A DNA stretch of 64,000 nucleotides. Origin: Clostridium_I sp047718555. GTDB lineage: Bacteria; Bacillota; Clostridia; Clostridiales; Clostridiaceae. The stretch lies in assembly GCF_047718555.1 (NCBI RefSeq), contig NZ_JBDNRK010000001.1:1-64000 (forward strand). The letters are read 5' to 3'. The translations under genes and the position numbers were made by a program. Within the stretch, counting starts at the first letter, position 1; every line of letters starts with the position of its first letter. Positions 52,106 to 61,508 of the stretch are shown piece after piece. Under the pieces are notes generated by a model. The model was not told the DNA's origin. It searched no databases and saw only the letters and a program-made list of their open reading frames with translations.

Positions 52106-53431
52106 ATGAAGAAATTTTCAATAACTATAGCTGGTGGTGGAAGTACATTTACTCCTGGAATAGTATTAATGTTACTAGACAATTTAGAAAGATTTCCTAT
52201 AAGAAAGTTAAAATTTTATGATAATGATGCAGAAAGACAGGCTATAGTTGCTGGAGCATGTGAAATTATATTAAAAGAGAAAGCACCTGATATAGAGTTT
52301 CATGCAACAACAGATCCAGAAGAAGCCTTTACAGATATAGATTTTGTAATGGCTCACATAAGAGTAGGTAAATACGCAATGCGTGAACTAGATGAAAAAA
52401 TTCCTCTGAAATATGATGTATTAGGTCAGGAAACTTGTGGACCAGGAGGAATAGCTTATGGTATGAGATCCATTGGTGGAGTTATTGAAATACTTGACTA
52501 TATGGAAAAATATTCACCTAATGCATGGATGTTGAATTACTCTAATCCTGCAGCAATAGTTGCAGAAGCCACTAGAAGACTTAGACCTAATTCAAAGATT
52601 TTAAATATATGTGATATGCCAATAGGTATAGAAGCACGTATGGCTGAAATAGCTGGATTAAATTCAAGAAAAGACATGAATATTAGATATTTTGGACTTA
52701 ATCATTTTGGTTGGTGGACAGATGTTCGTGACAAAGCTGGAAATGATTTAATGCCTAAATTAAAAGAACATGTTTCCAAATATGGATATGTAGTTGACAA
52801 AGGAGACACTCAACATGTTGAGGCAAGTTGGGCTGATACTTTTGCTAAAGCTAAAGATGTGTATGCTGTGGATCCAGAAACATTACCTAATACTTATCTA
52901 AAATACTACCTATTCCAAGATTATGCTGTTAAACATTCAAATAAGGAATATACAAGAGCAAATGAAGTAATGGATGGTAGAGAAAAATTTGTATTTGGTG
53001 AATGCAGAAAAGTTATTGCCAATAAATCTACAGAAGATTGTGAACTTCATATAGAAGAACATGCATCATTCATAGTTGACCTTGCTACAGCTATAGCTTT
53101 CAATACACAGGAAAGAATGTTATTGATTGTTCCAAACAATGGAGCTATAGAAAACTTTGATCCTACAGCTATGGTAGAAATACCTTGCCTTGTAGGAAGT
53201 AATGGTCCAGAACCACTTACAATAGGTAAAATACCTCAATTCCAAAAGGGATTAATGGAACAGCAGGTTTCAGTAGAAAAATTGGTGGTAGAAGCTTGGA
53301 TAGAAAAATCCTATCAAAAATTATGGCAGGCAATAACCCTTTCTAAAACTGTACCTAGTGCAGCAGTAGCTAAGAAGATATTGGATGAATTAATTGAAGT
53401 GAACAAAGAATATTGGCCTGAATTAAAATAA
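52106..53431 (+). CDS. malH: GH4 6-phospho-alpha-glucosidase
   Basis: 441 residues, typical of MalH/GlvA. The NAD-binding start AGGGSTFTPGIVLMLL, the metal-binding CDMP (near 172) and NHFGWW (near 200) motifs, and GQETCGPGGIAYG are characteristic. GH4 enzymes use NAD+ and a divalent metal (often Mn2+) in a redox-elimination mechanism. The CDMP form, rather than CN-type, is the mark of 6-phospho-alpha-glucosidases that open maltose-6'-phosphate and its isomers. It lies 63 nt after EIICB in one operon. Confidence 0.94.
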   Translation: MKKFSITIAGGGSTFTPGIVLMLLDNLERFPIRKLKFYDNDAERQAIVAGACEIILKEKAPDIEFHATTDPEEAFTDIDFVMAHIRVGKYAMRELDEKIPLKYDVLGQETCGPGGIAYGMRSIGGVIEILDYMEKYSPNAWMLNYSNPAAIVAEATRRLRPNSKILNICDMPIGIEARMAEIAGLNSRKDMNIRYFGLNHFGWWTDVRDKAGNDLMPKLKEHVSKYGYVVDKGDTQHVEASWADTFAKAKDVYAVDPETLPNTYLKYYLFQDYAVKHSNKEYTRANEVMDGREKFVFGECRKVIANKSTEDCELHIEEHASFIVDLATAIAFNTQERMLLIVPNNGAIENFDPTAMVEIPCLVGSNGPEPLTIGKIPQFQKGLMEQQVSVEKLVVEAWIEKSYQKLWQAITLSKTVPSAAVAKKILDELIEVNKEYWPELK

Positions 53432-53461
53432 TATTTTGTATATAAATTATATTATAAATAT

Positions 53462-53503
53462 GCTATCTATCTGTTATGATTTTAAAGTTGTAGCAGATAG
53501 ATA
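53462..53503 (+). terminator. Hairpin after the GH4 gene
   Basis: CTATCTATCTG and CAGATAGATAG flank a 20-nt loop, followed by TATTTAAT. It separates the PTS/GH4 pair from the RpiR regulator. Confidence 0.65.
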
Positions 53504-53648
53504 GTATTTAATAAGATATTAATGATAACCTTATTATACAATTATTAAATTATTGATCTATAACTTTATATTTTATATTGTTGGTATATAATTAAATATT
53601 ATCGTAACAAGTAAAGTTATTCAATAATATTGTATTTGAGGTGGATTT

Positions 53649-54410
53649 ATGTTTGAATTAGATATTTCAAAGATAATTGATAAGTATCATTTAAGTAAGA
53701 TTGAAGAAAAAATACTTATTTACATTATAAATAATATAGATAATGTAAAGGAAATTGGCGTAAGGGGAATTGCAAAAGAGCATTATACCAGTACTACAAC
53801 TATTATGAATTTATCTAAAAAATTAGGGTATTCAGGTTTTTTGGATATGTATTATAATTTACATTTTAAATTAAGAAATAAAAGTAGTTATTATGATAGA
53901 AAAGTTTTTAACGACTATTATGGTGTTAATGTAGATGAAATATTGTCAATTGATGATGATAGTATTGATAAATTTATAAATATGCTAATAGAAAATAAAA
54001 ATGAAGTTATATACACTTATGGTTTTGGACTTTCATTATTTATTGCAGAATATATTACTAGAAAATTACTTATTATGGGATTTAATTGCATTATTTCAGA
54101 CTGTCATGAACTTTATGCTGTGAATACACTAAAAGCCAAATTGTTCATAAATGTTTCTAAATCAGGAGAAACAAAATACTTAGTAGATGTTTCTGAGTAC
54201 GCAAAAAAAAATCATATTAAAATGATTTCATTTATTGGAAATATTGAAAGTACTATAGGAAAGCTATCTGATATTAATTTTAAAATACATGATATGCATG
54301 CGATGGATGATCGTAATAAATTACCTAATTTATTTTATGGAAATGTTATAATATTATTTGAGATTCTACTTAATAAATATCTGCAAAGAATTAAGGAGAA
54401 TAAAGAGTAG
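53649..54410 (+). CDS. RpiR-family transcriptional regulator
   Basis: 253 residues, ribosome site GAGGTGG. An N-terminal HTH (1-75, with GVRGIAKEHYTSTTTIMNLS) precedes a SIS phosphosugar-binding domain (about 105-235, with TYGFGLSLFIAEYI and FINVSKSGETKY). Such regulators sense phosphorylated sugars; GlvR of the Bacillus maltose operon is of this type. It sits in the middle of the alpha-glucoside PTS cluster and probably controls it. Confidence 0.9.
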   Translation: MFELDISKIIDKYHLSKIEEKILIYIINNIDNVKEIGVRGIAKEHYTSTTTIMNLSKKLGYSGFLDMYYNLHFKLRNKSSYYDRKVFNDYYGVNVDEILSIDDDSIDKFINMLIENKNEVIYTYGFGLSLFIAEYITRKLLIMGFNCIISDCHELYAVNTLKAKLFINVSKSGETKYLVDVSEYAKKNHIKMISFIGNIESTIGKLSDINFKIHDMHAMDDRNKLPNLFYGNVIILFEILLNKYLQRIKENKE

Positions 54411-54526
54411 CTATTAAAAATATAAACAAAATTTATTTTCAAGTAAAGATTTTATAAAAATTATGGCAATGATATACGTCACCGTAAGGAAATATGTTAT
54501 TTTATTTGTTACGTGTTTTTTGAAAT

Positions 54527-54545
54527 TGTGAAAAGGTTTAAAATA
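54527..54545. promoter_or_regulatory. Operator-like site upstream of EIIA 1
   Basis: TGTGAAAAGGTTTAAAATATT matches TGTAAAGGTTTACAATATT before EIIA 2 (57829) at most positions, so both EIIA genes may share a regulator. Confidence 0.45.
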
Positions 54546-54648
54546 TTAAATATAAATTGTACATTATAATTGTTATAAGATGTTAAAAGTTAATAAATGC
54601 AGTTATTAAAGGATTTAAAAGATAAATTTATGTGTGGAGGAAATGAAT

Positions 54649-55170
54649 ATGTTTAATTTATTTAAAGAAAAATTGGGAATTAAAAAAGAGGATAAAAGTG
54701 TAAACGTTACTAAAACTGTAGTTAATAATGAATTCTTAGTTCCGGTTTCAGGAAAGATTATAAATTTAGATGATGTAAGTGATGAAGTTTTTTCTCAGAG
54801 GATGATGGGAGATGGGTTTGCTATAGAACCTGAAAATGGGGAAGTGTTTTCACCAGTAGATGGAAGCATTACTTCTATATTCCCAACAAAACATGCTATC
54901 TCAATTAAAAGTAATTCTGGTATTGAAATTTTAATTCATTTTGGATTAGATACTGTTGAATTAAAAGGTGAAGGTTTTAATCTTTGTACTGAAGAGGGAG
55001 CAGTTGTTAAAGCAGGAGATTTACTTTTAGAAGTAAATATTGAGGAGGTAAAGAAAAGGGTTCCTTCTATAGTTGTTCCAGTAATTTTTTTGGAATTAAA
55101 TGAGAGAACGTTTACTTTCGAAACTAGACAGGTGAAGGCTAAGGATAAAGATGTTATACAAATAAACTAG
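54649..55170 (+). CDS. PTS EIIA-Glc-type protein, copy 1
   Basis: 173 residues from the ATG at 54649, 6-7 nt after TGGAGGAA; the GTG at 54634 and ATG at 54643 are inside or next to that site. Active-site His pair: KHAISIKS and LIHFGLDTVELKGEGF. It is a stand-alone EIIA, so it can serve the EIICB encoded upstream, which lacks one. About three quarters identical to copy 2. Confidence 0.92.
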   Translation: MFNLFKEKLGIKKEDKSVNVTKTVVNNEFLVPVSGKIINLDDVSDEVFSQRMMGDGFAIEPENGEVFSPVDGSITSIFPTKHAISIKSNSGIEILIHFGLDTVELKGEGFNLCTEEGAVVKAGDLLLEVNIEEVKKRVPSIVVPVIFLELNERTFTFETRQVKAKDKDVIQIN

Positions 55171-55320
55171 TAGAATTAATATATAGGTGGTGTTTATAAG
55201 GTATTAGGCAAAGCTAAGGAGATTATTAATCGTTGTTTTAAAGTTTTAAATTTAAGATATTAAATGTCAGTAAATATATTTAAAAATAAATAACTTTTAA
55301 AAATTTGGAGGAATATGAGT

Positions 55321-56337
55321 ATGAAAGCTGCAGTATTTTATGGTAAAAATAATATAAAAGTAGAAGATAGAGAATGTAGGGAAATGACGGAAAATGAAAT
55401 ACTAGTTAAAGTCAAGGCTTGCGGAGTTTGTGGTACAGATATTCATATTTTTAATGGTGAAGAAGGCTCAGCGCCAGTAACACCACCTATAATATTAGGT
55501 CATGAGTATTCAGGAGAAGTTGTTAAAGTAGGTAGTAAGGTTGAAGATATAAAAATAGGCAATAAAGTAGTTATTGATCCCAATATATATTGTGGTGAAT
55601 GTGATTATTGTAGAAATGGCAAGAAGCAATTATGTGAGAATTTAACAGCTCTAGGTGTAAATATAGATGGAGGTTTTAGTGAATATTGTGTAGTTCCTAA
55701 AGAGCAAGCCTATGTATTTAATAATATAAGCTTTGAGGAAGCAGCTATGGTAGAGCCAACAGCTTGTTGTTTACATGGAATAAATAACATTGAAATAAAG
55801 CCTGGAGATAAAGTATTAGTATTAGGAGCTGGAGCTATAGGGTTAATTATGCTTCAATTAGCAAAAATATCAGGAGCAAGTATAGTTGGAGTAAGTGAAC
55901 CAATAGAAAAGAGAAGAGATACGTCTTTAGAACTAGGAGCTGACTATATATTAAATCCAATGGAAGAAGATTTTAAAAATAATTTAAATAAATATCTTGG
56001 AGAAGGTCCAGATGTAATTATTGAATGCACAGGAAACAAATATGTAATAGAAAGTGCATTTCATATTGCAAAAAAAGGAACTAAAATACTTTTGTTTGGA
56101 GTAAGTAGTCCCGATGTAAAAGTGGAAATAAGTCCATTTGAAATATTTAAAAAAGAACTAATAATAAAAGGTTCTTTAATAAATCCGGATACTCATTTGT
56201 CTGCTTTAAATTTAATAACTAGTGGGAAGATTAATGTGAAACCAATAATTACTAATAAGTTTGAACTAGATAAGATGGAGGAAGCTCTAGAAATGCAAAA
56301 AAGCATTGAAAGTGTAAAGGTATTAATTGTACCTTAA
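55321..56337 (+). CDS. Zinc-dependent sorbitol/threonine-dehydrogenase-family oxidoreductase 1
   Basis: 338 residues from the ATG at 55321, 9 nt after GGAGG. Medium-chain dehydrogenase fold: catalytic zinc ligands in CGVCGTDIH and GHEYSGEV; structural zinc CGECDYCRNGKKQLC; Rossmann motif LGAGAIGLIML. Close in type to sorbitol, butanediol and threonine dehydrogenases. Context with alpha-glucoside PTS and GH4 favours an alditol such as sorbitol. Confidence 0.88.
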   Translation: MKAAVFYGKNNIKVEDRECREMTENEILVKVKACGVCGTDIHIFNGEEGSAPVTPPIILGHEYSGEVVKVGSKVEDIKIGNKVVIDPNIYCGECDYCRNGKKQLCENLTALGVNIDGGFSEYCVVPKEQAYVFNNISFEEAAMVEPTACCLHGINNIEIKPGDKVLVLGAGAIGLIMLQLAKISGASIVGVSEPIEKRRDTSLELGADYILNPMEEDFKNNLNKYLGEGPDVIIECTGNKYVIESAFHIAKKGTKILLFGVSSPDVKVEISPFEIFKKELIIKGSLINPDTHLSALNLITSGKINVKPIITNKFELDKMEEALEMQKSIESVKVLIVP

Positions 56338-56396
56338 TTCTTTTAAAAATTATACTTACTTCAGAAATATATAAGAAAAATTTGGAGGTATATTTT

Positions 56397-57446
56397 ATGA
56401 AAGATACAATGAAGGTTGCAGTAATGAATGGTATTGGAAAAATGGGATTTGTGGAACGAAAGATTCCCAATCCTGAAGAAAATGAAGTGCTGGTAAAATT
56501 AGAGTACGTTGGTATTTGTGGAAGTGATATGCACTATTATGAAACTGGCAGAATTGGAGATTATGTAGTAGAACCACCATTTGTACTTGGACATGAGCCA
56601 GGCGGAATTGTAGTAAAAGTTGGTAATAATGTTATTAATTTAAAAGTGGGTGATCGTGTTGCACTGGAGCCAGGAAAAACCTGTGGATACTGTGAATTTT
56701 GTAAAACTGGTAGGTATAATTTATGCCCAGATGTAGTTTTTTTTGCAACACCTCCAGTAGATGGTGTATTCCAGGAATATGTTGCCCACGAAGCAGAGCT
56801 TTGTTTTAAATTACCAGAAAATGTTAGCACACTAGAAGGAGCATTAATTGAACCTCTAGCTGTTGGCTTTCATGCAGCTAATCAGGGAGGTGCACATGCA
56901 GGACAAACTGCAGTAGTAATGGGAGCTGGATGTATAGGACTTGTTTCGCTGATGGCATTAAAAGCAGAAGGTGTATCTAAAGTTTACGTGGTTGATATTA
57001 TGCAAAAACGTTTGGATAAAGCTATAGAATTAGGTGCTGATGGTGTTATTAATGGAGCTGAGCAAGATGCAGTGAAGGTATTGGAAGAATTAACTGAAAA
57101 AAGAGGTTGTGATCTTGTAGTAGAAACAGCCGGAACAGAAATTACTACACACCAGGCAATACAAATTGCTAAGAAAGGTGCTACAATTGTGTTGGTAGGA
57201 TATAGTAAAACAGGTATGATGAATTTACCTATCAGTTTAGCACTTGATAAGGAGTTAACATTTAAAACAGTATTTCGTTATCGGCATATTTACCCTATGG
57301 CGATTGAAGCAGTAGCAAGTGGTAAAGTTAATCTAAAAGGCATTGTAACAGATGTATTTGATTTTAATGATATTCAAAATGCCATGGATAAGAGCATTCA
57401 AGATAAGTCAAACATTGTAAAAGCAGTTGTTCGTATAAGCAAGTAA
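56397..57446 (+). CDS. Sorbitol (L-iditol) 2-dehydrogenase-like zinc oxidoreductase 2
   Basis: 349 residues from the ATG at 56397, 8 nt after GGAGG. Zinc ligands in CGSDMHYYETGRIGD and GHEPGG; structural zinc CGYCEFCKTGRYNLC; then FFATPPVDG, which is typical of sorbitol and xylitol dehydrogenases; Rossmann motif MGAGCIGLVSL. It would oxidise sorbitol to fructose with NAD+. It follows oxidoreductase 1 by 59 nt and is only distantly related to it. Confidence 0.9.
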   Translation: MKDTMKVAVMNGIGKMGFVERKIPNPEENEVLVKLEYVGICGSDMHYYETGRIGDYVVEPPFVLGHEPGGIVVKVGNNVINLKVGDRVALEPGKTCGYCEFCKTGRYNLCPDVVFFATPPVDGVFQEYVAHEAELCFKLPENVSTLEGALIEPLAVGFHAANQGGAHAGQTAVVMGAGCIGLVSLMALKAEGVSKVYVVDIMQKRLDKAIELGADGVINGAEQDAVKVLEELTEKRGCDLVVETAGTEITTHQAIQIAKKGATIVLVGYSKTGMMNLPISLALDKELTFKTVFRYRHIYPMAIEAVASGKVNLKGIVTDVFDFNDIQNAMDKSIQDKSNIVKAVVRISK

Positions 57447-57459
57447 ATGTTGATGAAAT

Positions 57460-57566
57460 AAAGAAAAAGGTGTTATAGAAATAAATTTATAAAATGATAA
57501 ATTTGTATTTATTAAAGAATATTAATATGCACTAGAACTTTTTAAAGAGGTTCCAGTGCATATTTT
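57460..57566 (+). pseudogene. Leftover EIIA 3' end with duplicated terminator
   Basis: AAAGAAAAAGGTGTTATAGA and following bases to the TAA at 57491 match the end of EIIA 2 (58367-58399), with KEKGVIEINL against KEKGVIKISL. The hairpin after it (ATGCACTAGAAC at 57527, GTTCCAGTGCAT ending 57561) is nearly identical to that after EIIA 2 (58433-58467). This is a duplication scar; the hairpin now terminates the dehydrogenase operon. Confidence 0.65.
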
Positions 57567-57591
57567 GCTATCGGTTTTAAGAGATACCAAT

Positions 57592-57681
57592 ACTTTAGAA
57601 GTCGTTATCCAAGGACTTAGCAGACCTTATCTCTCACTTTCATAGAAGCTGGGAGTATTACGGATGGTAGTCATTGGATAA
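57592..57681 (-). repeat. Dispersed structured intergenic element, copy G (degenerate 3' end)
   Basis: Minus-strand reading: TTATCCAATGACTACCATCC, GTAATACTCCCAGC, then GAGAGATAAGGTCTGC and TTGGATAACGACTTCTAAAG. The 3' hairpin continues as TATTGGT/ACCGATA to about 57570, but the constant AACTCTGTTTAT end is missing. Confidence 0.7.
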
Positions 57682-57828
57682 ATGGATTAAATATAATTCC
57701 AGTAAAAACAAAATTTTTACTGGAATTTAGGTACTAAAGTTTTGTAATATTATCAAATTAGTTTAAAAGAATTAGAAGATTTGTTATAATAGAAAAAAGA
57801 TAATGAAAAGTAAATTATTTATCTTTTA

Positions 57829-57842
57829 TGTAAAGGTTTACA
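57829..57842. promoter_or_regulatory. CRE-like palindrome upstream of EIIA 2
   Basis: TGTAAAGGTTTACA is a perfect palindrome around GG and differs by one base from a CcpA catabolite-responsive site of the TGTAAACGTTTACA type. It lies 33 bp before the EIIA 2 start. Confidence 0.6.
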
Positions 57843-57874
57843 ATATTAATTTTATCTTTTAAGGAGGAATAAAT

Positions 57875-58399
57875 ATGTTTAATTCGTTTAATGAAAAATC
57901 AGGAATTGAAAAAAAGGACAAGAATGTGAATATTACTAAAACTGTGGTTAATAATGAATTTCTAGTACCAATTTCAGGAAAGATTATAAATTTAGATGAT
58001 GTAAATGATGATGTTTTTTCTAAAAGGAAGATGGGAGAAGGATTTGCCATAGAACCTGAAGATGGAAATGTATTTTCACCAGTAGATGGTATGGTCACTT
58101 CTATATTTCCAACAAAACATGGCATATCCATAAAGAGTAATTCAGGGCTTGAAATCTTAATTCATTTTGGATTAAATACTGTTGCATTAAAGGGGGAAGG
58201 TTTTAACCTTTATACCAAAGAAGGGGCAGTTGTTAAGGCAGGAGATTTAATTCTAAAAGTAGATATTGAAGAGGTAAAGAAAAAAATTCCGTCTATAGTT
58301 GTTCCAATAATTTTTTTAGAAGCAGATAATAAAGCTTTTACTTTTAAAACTGGCTATGTAAAAGCTAAAGAAAAAGGTGTTATAAAAATAAGCTTGTAA
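57875..58399 (+). CDS. PTS EIIA-Glc-type protein, copy 2
   Basis: 174 residues, GGAGG 8 nt upstream. Active-site histidines are in KHGISIKS and LIHFGLNTVALKGEGF; the Asp that normally follows (HFGIDT) is Asn here. About three quarters identical to copy 1, so it arose by duplication. It is transcribed alone, with its own CRE-like site and terminator, and may serve the same or another EIICB. Confidence 0.9.
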   Translation: MFNSFNEKSGIEKKDKNVNITKTVVNNEFLVPISGKIINLDDVNDDVFSKRKMGEGFAIEPEDGNVFSPVDGMVTSIFPTKHGISIKSNSGLEILIHFGLNTVALKGEGFNLYTKEGAVVKAGDLILKVDIEEVKKKIPSIVVPIIFLEADNKAFTFKTGYVKAKEKGVIKISL

Positions 58400-58432
58400 A
58401 ATATTAAATTTTATCTATTAAAACATATTAAT

Positions 58433-58474
58433 ATGCACTAGAACTTTTTAAAGAGGTTCTAGTGCATGTTTTGT
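58433..58474 (+). terminator. Terminator of EIIA 2
   Basis: ATGCACTAGAAC and GTTCTAGTGCAT form a perfect stem, followed by GTTTTG. A near-copy is at 57527-57566. Confidence 0.75.
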
Positions 58475-58552
58475 ATATAGAAAAATCTTATTATAAATTA
58501 TTACAATTAATAATATACTTTGAGATCCAATCTAATTTACCTATACCTTTAC

Positions 58553-58606
58553 TTGACATTTTTCTTTTCCATTCATATGATTATTATATCTAACTTATAC
58601 GTTTAC
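58553..58606 (+). promoter_or_regulatory. Sigma-A promoter of levR 2 with a downstream operator-like site
   Basis: TTGACA (58553-58558), 17-nt spacer and TATGAT (58576-58581) make a good promoter. ACGTTTAC at 58599-58606, about 20 bp below the -10, resembles the LacI/CcpA-type core seen elsewhere in the window and could block elongation or initiation. Confidence 0.65.
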
Positions 58607-58703
58607 TGTAATAATTAAGCTAAGCTACTTAAGATTTTAATGGGTATTTACTAAAGAACATATTAAATATGGAAATATATTATATTTTAAAGGGGTAATG
58701 AAG

Positions 58704-61457
58704 ATGGCAACAAACAGAGAAAAAATAAATATAAAATTTAAAGAACTGTCATTGAAAATTGATCCCAATAAGGATTTAGGAGTCAGTGCTAAGGATATAG
58801 CTGAGGAATTAAATATACAAAGAAATTTGGCAAGTCATTTTCTCAATGAATTTGTTAATGAAGGAAATGCAATTAAGGTTAATACTCGCCCGGTATATTT
58901 TCTCTCCAGAAGTGTTTATGAAAAGGATAAAGATTCCTATTTAATGATTAACCAATATTTAAAGCAGGGTATTGAAAATAAAAATACTGAAAACAAAAAC
59001 ATTAATCCATTTAGCCAATTGGTTGGAAGTGAGGGAAGCCTGAAAACAATTATTGACCAATGTAAATCATCAGTTATTTATCCACCCAAAGGTCTTAACT
59101 CATTATTTGTAGGAGAATCAGGTGTTGGAAAAAGTTTATTTGCAAGATTGACTTATGAATATGCTTTAAAAAGTGAATATTGTACTGGAGATTTTGTAGA
59201 ACTTAACTGTGCAGAATATGCCAATAATCCGGAACTATTATCATCAATCTTATTTGGACATGCAAAAGGAGCCTATACAGGTGCAGATCAAGAAAAAAAA
59301 GGTTTGATTGAGCTTGCTGATAATGGCTATCTTTTCCTAGATGAAATTCACAGATTACCTTCTGAAGGCCAGGAAAAACTATTTTTGTTCATGGATAAAG
59401 GTTATTTTAGAAGAATGGGTGAAACAGACAAATATAGGAAATCAAACGTCAGATTGATGTTTGCAACTACAGAAAATCCTGAATCACATTTTCTAGATAC
59501 TTTTTTAAGAAGAATACCCCTTATTATCAAGATACCAAGTTATAAAGAAAGACCACAAAATGAAAGACTTGATCTTATATATAACTTTTATAAAAAAGAA
59601 GCAAGCTTAATTAAGAAAAACATGATTATAAAAAATAATGTGATTAATCTTTTACTAAATAATATTGAAAAAGGAAATGTGGGAAAGCTATCAAATATAA
59701 TTAAATTAAGCTGTGCAAAAGCTCTTACAGAAGAAAAGATAAATATGGGGGAAACTATTTTTATTCAAATAAATCACTTACCTGAAAATCTTTTTAAATC
59801 TTCTGAGATTAATGAAGAAAATACATTTAATGTAAATGATTTAGAAATCTCTCATATTAATTCTAAAGAAGTAAATCAAAGAACAGGTGAGAAATTAAGA
59901 CTTCAACGTTATAATCAGATTATTGTCAGTAGAATTATGGCTCTTAAGAAAAATGAAATAGATGAGGATACATTTTATGTTAAAATATGTCGTATATTTA
60001 ATAGCTGTATAAATCATGTTATGTTTGATTTAAATATGCATAAGCAGAATATATTTTTTGAATCTATGCAAAAAACAATCCGTAATATTTTATCTTATGC
60101 TTATTTGAATTTTGGATTGAATGAATACAATAGTCATGTAGGTATATTAACAAATCTGGTGCTTTATATTTATGAGAATATGGAATCCTTAGTATTAAAT
60201 AAAGAATTAACCGAAGCAATTGATGAACTTGGCAGTCGTTATCACAAAGAATTTAAAATAGCAAAAGTTATTTTAGATGAGTTGGAGCGAGAAGTTAGTA
60301 TTCCCAATAAAAAAATCTTTATATTATATCTGTTTATGTTTGTCTATTCTCAGCAGAGAACATTGAAGAAAAGAAACATTAATGCCATTATAATTGCTCA
60401 TGGTTATTCAACAGCGGCAAGTATTGCTAGTACAAGTAATCGTTTGCTTGGAAGTTATGTGTATGAGTCCTTTGATATGCCGCTTACAGCCACTATTGAT
60501 GATATAAACGATGAAATTATAAAATATTGTCAAACAATAGATATAGAAAATGATTTGGTTATTCTTGTGGATATGGGTTCCTTAGAAAAGATATACACAA
60601 AATTAAGTGGTCATTATTCAGGAAATATAGCTATAATTAATAATGTATCAACTGCTATAGCTTTAGATGTAGGTCAACGAATATTGAATGATGAAAGTAT
60701 AGAATCTATTGCTGATCATTCAGTTAAAAAAATACATATAAACTCCCGCGTTATTCAGAAAAAATCAAAGAAAAAAGCTATTGTGACAACATGTACAACT
60801 AGGTTAGGTGCTGCAAAGATGATTAAAAAATTAATTGATGAAAATACAGAAAATAAAATTCCTATTTTTACTATAGACTATTATGATCTAAAAAATAAAG
60901 GAGTTAATCAAAGTCTGCTGCAGGATTACAGTGTAGAAATGATAATTGGAACAGAAGATCCAGGTGTTAAAGATGTACCATTTCTTTCCTTTGAAACTTT
61001 TATCAATAGAAAGGCAAGCGATTCTTTATTAAAGAAAGCATTTCCTGATATTTTTAATGATAGAATTTTAGATAATATAAATAAAGATATGGTTAAGATG
61101 TTTACTTTGGAAAATATTGTAGATTATCTCACCATATTAAATCCTCGTCAAACAATTAATCAGGTAGAAGATGCAGTTGTAAAAATTGAACGCAGTTTTG
61201 GAGTAAAAATGGATTCCTTTTTAAAAATCAGTCTATATATTCATATTAGTTGTATGATGGAAAGAGTAATCATTAAAAATCCTAATTTGAATTATCCGGA
61301 GCTTGATAATTTTGTACAGTATCATGTACACTTTATAAAAACAGTTAAAAATGCTTTTAGTGTCATAGAACAGTACTATAACATTGAAATTCCTTTTTCT
61401 GAAATAGGATTTATTTATGATATTATGAAGAATAGAATCGAAATAGGTAATAGCTAG
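58704..61457 (+). CDS. levR: LevR-type sigma-54-dependent PTS-regulated activator 2
   Basis: 917 residues from the ATG at 58704, 8 nt after AGGGG; an ATG at 58698 is too close. HTH 1-65; AAA+ domain with GESGVGKS (near 138), GAYTGA (near 190) and FLDEIH; EIIA-like domain with IIAHGYSTAAS (near 563); a degenerate EIIB-like part (TTCTTRLG); C-terminal PRD with HISCMMERV. Same architecture as activator 1 but clearly diverged. It lies 88 nt before the PTS operon with its own -24/-12 promoter, the likely target. Confidence 0.92.
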   Translation: MATNREKINIKFKELSLKIDPNKDLGVSAKDIAEELNIQRNLASHFLNEFVNEGNAIKVNTRPVYFLSRSVYEKDKDSYLMINQYLKQGIENKNTENKNINPFSQLVGSEGSLKTIIDQCKSSVIYPPKGLNSLFVGESGVGKSLFARLTYEYALKSEYCTGDFVELNCAEYANNPELLSSILFGHAKGAYTGADQEKKGLIELADNGYLFLDEIHRLPSEGQEKLFLFMDKGYFRRMGETDKYRKSNVRLMFATTENPESHFLDTFLRRIPLIIKIPSYKERPQNERLDLIYNFYKKEASLIKKNMIIKNNVINLLLNNIEKGNVGKLSNIIKLSCAKALTEEKINMGETIFIQINHLPENLFKSSEINEENTFNVNDLEISHINSKEVNQRTGEKLRLQRYNQIIVSRIMALKKNEIDEDTFYVKICRIFNSCINHVMFDLNMHKQNIFFESMQKTIRNILSYAYLNFGLNEYNSHVGILTNLVLYIYENMESLVLNKELTEAIDELGSRYHKEFKIAKVILDELEREVSIPNKKIFILYLFMFVYSQQRTLKKRNINAIIIAHGYSTAASIASTSNRLLGSYVYESFDMPLTATIDDINDEIIKYCQTIDIENDLVILVDMGSLEKIYTKLSGHYSGNIAIINNVSTAIALDVGQRILNDESIESIADHSVKKIHINSRVIQKKSKKKAIVTTCTTRLGAAKMIKKLIDENTENKIPIFTIDYYDLKNKGVNQSLLQDYSVEMIIGTEDPGVKDVPFLSFETFINRKASDSLLKKAFPDIFNDRILDNINKDMVKMFTLENIVDYLTILNPRQTINQVEDAVVKIERSFGVKMDSFLKISLYIHISCMMERVIIKNPNLNYPELDNFVQYHVHFIKTVKNAFSVIEQYYNIEIPFSEIGFIYDIMKNRIEIGNS

Positions 61458-61490
61458 AATGCCGTTAAAAAGTATATATAAAAATTGTGC

Positions 61491-61505
61491 TAAGAACGTT
61501 TACAC
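61491..61505. promoter_or_regulatory. CRE/LacI-type operator just upstream of sigma-54 promoter 2
   Basis: TAAGAACGTTTACAC ends 4 bp before the -24 element. The AACGTTTACA core suggests catabolite repression by CcpA or binding by the maltose regulator. Confidence 0.5.
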
Positions 61506-61508
61506 TAC

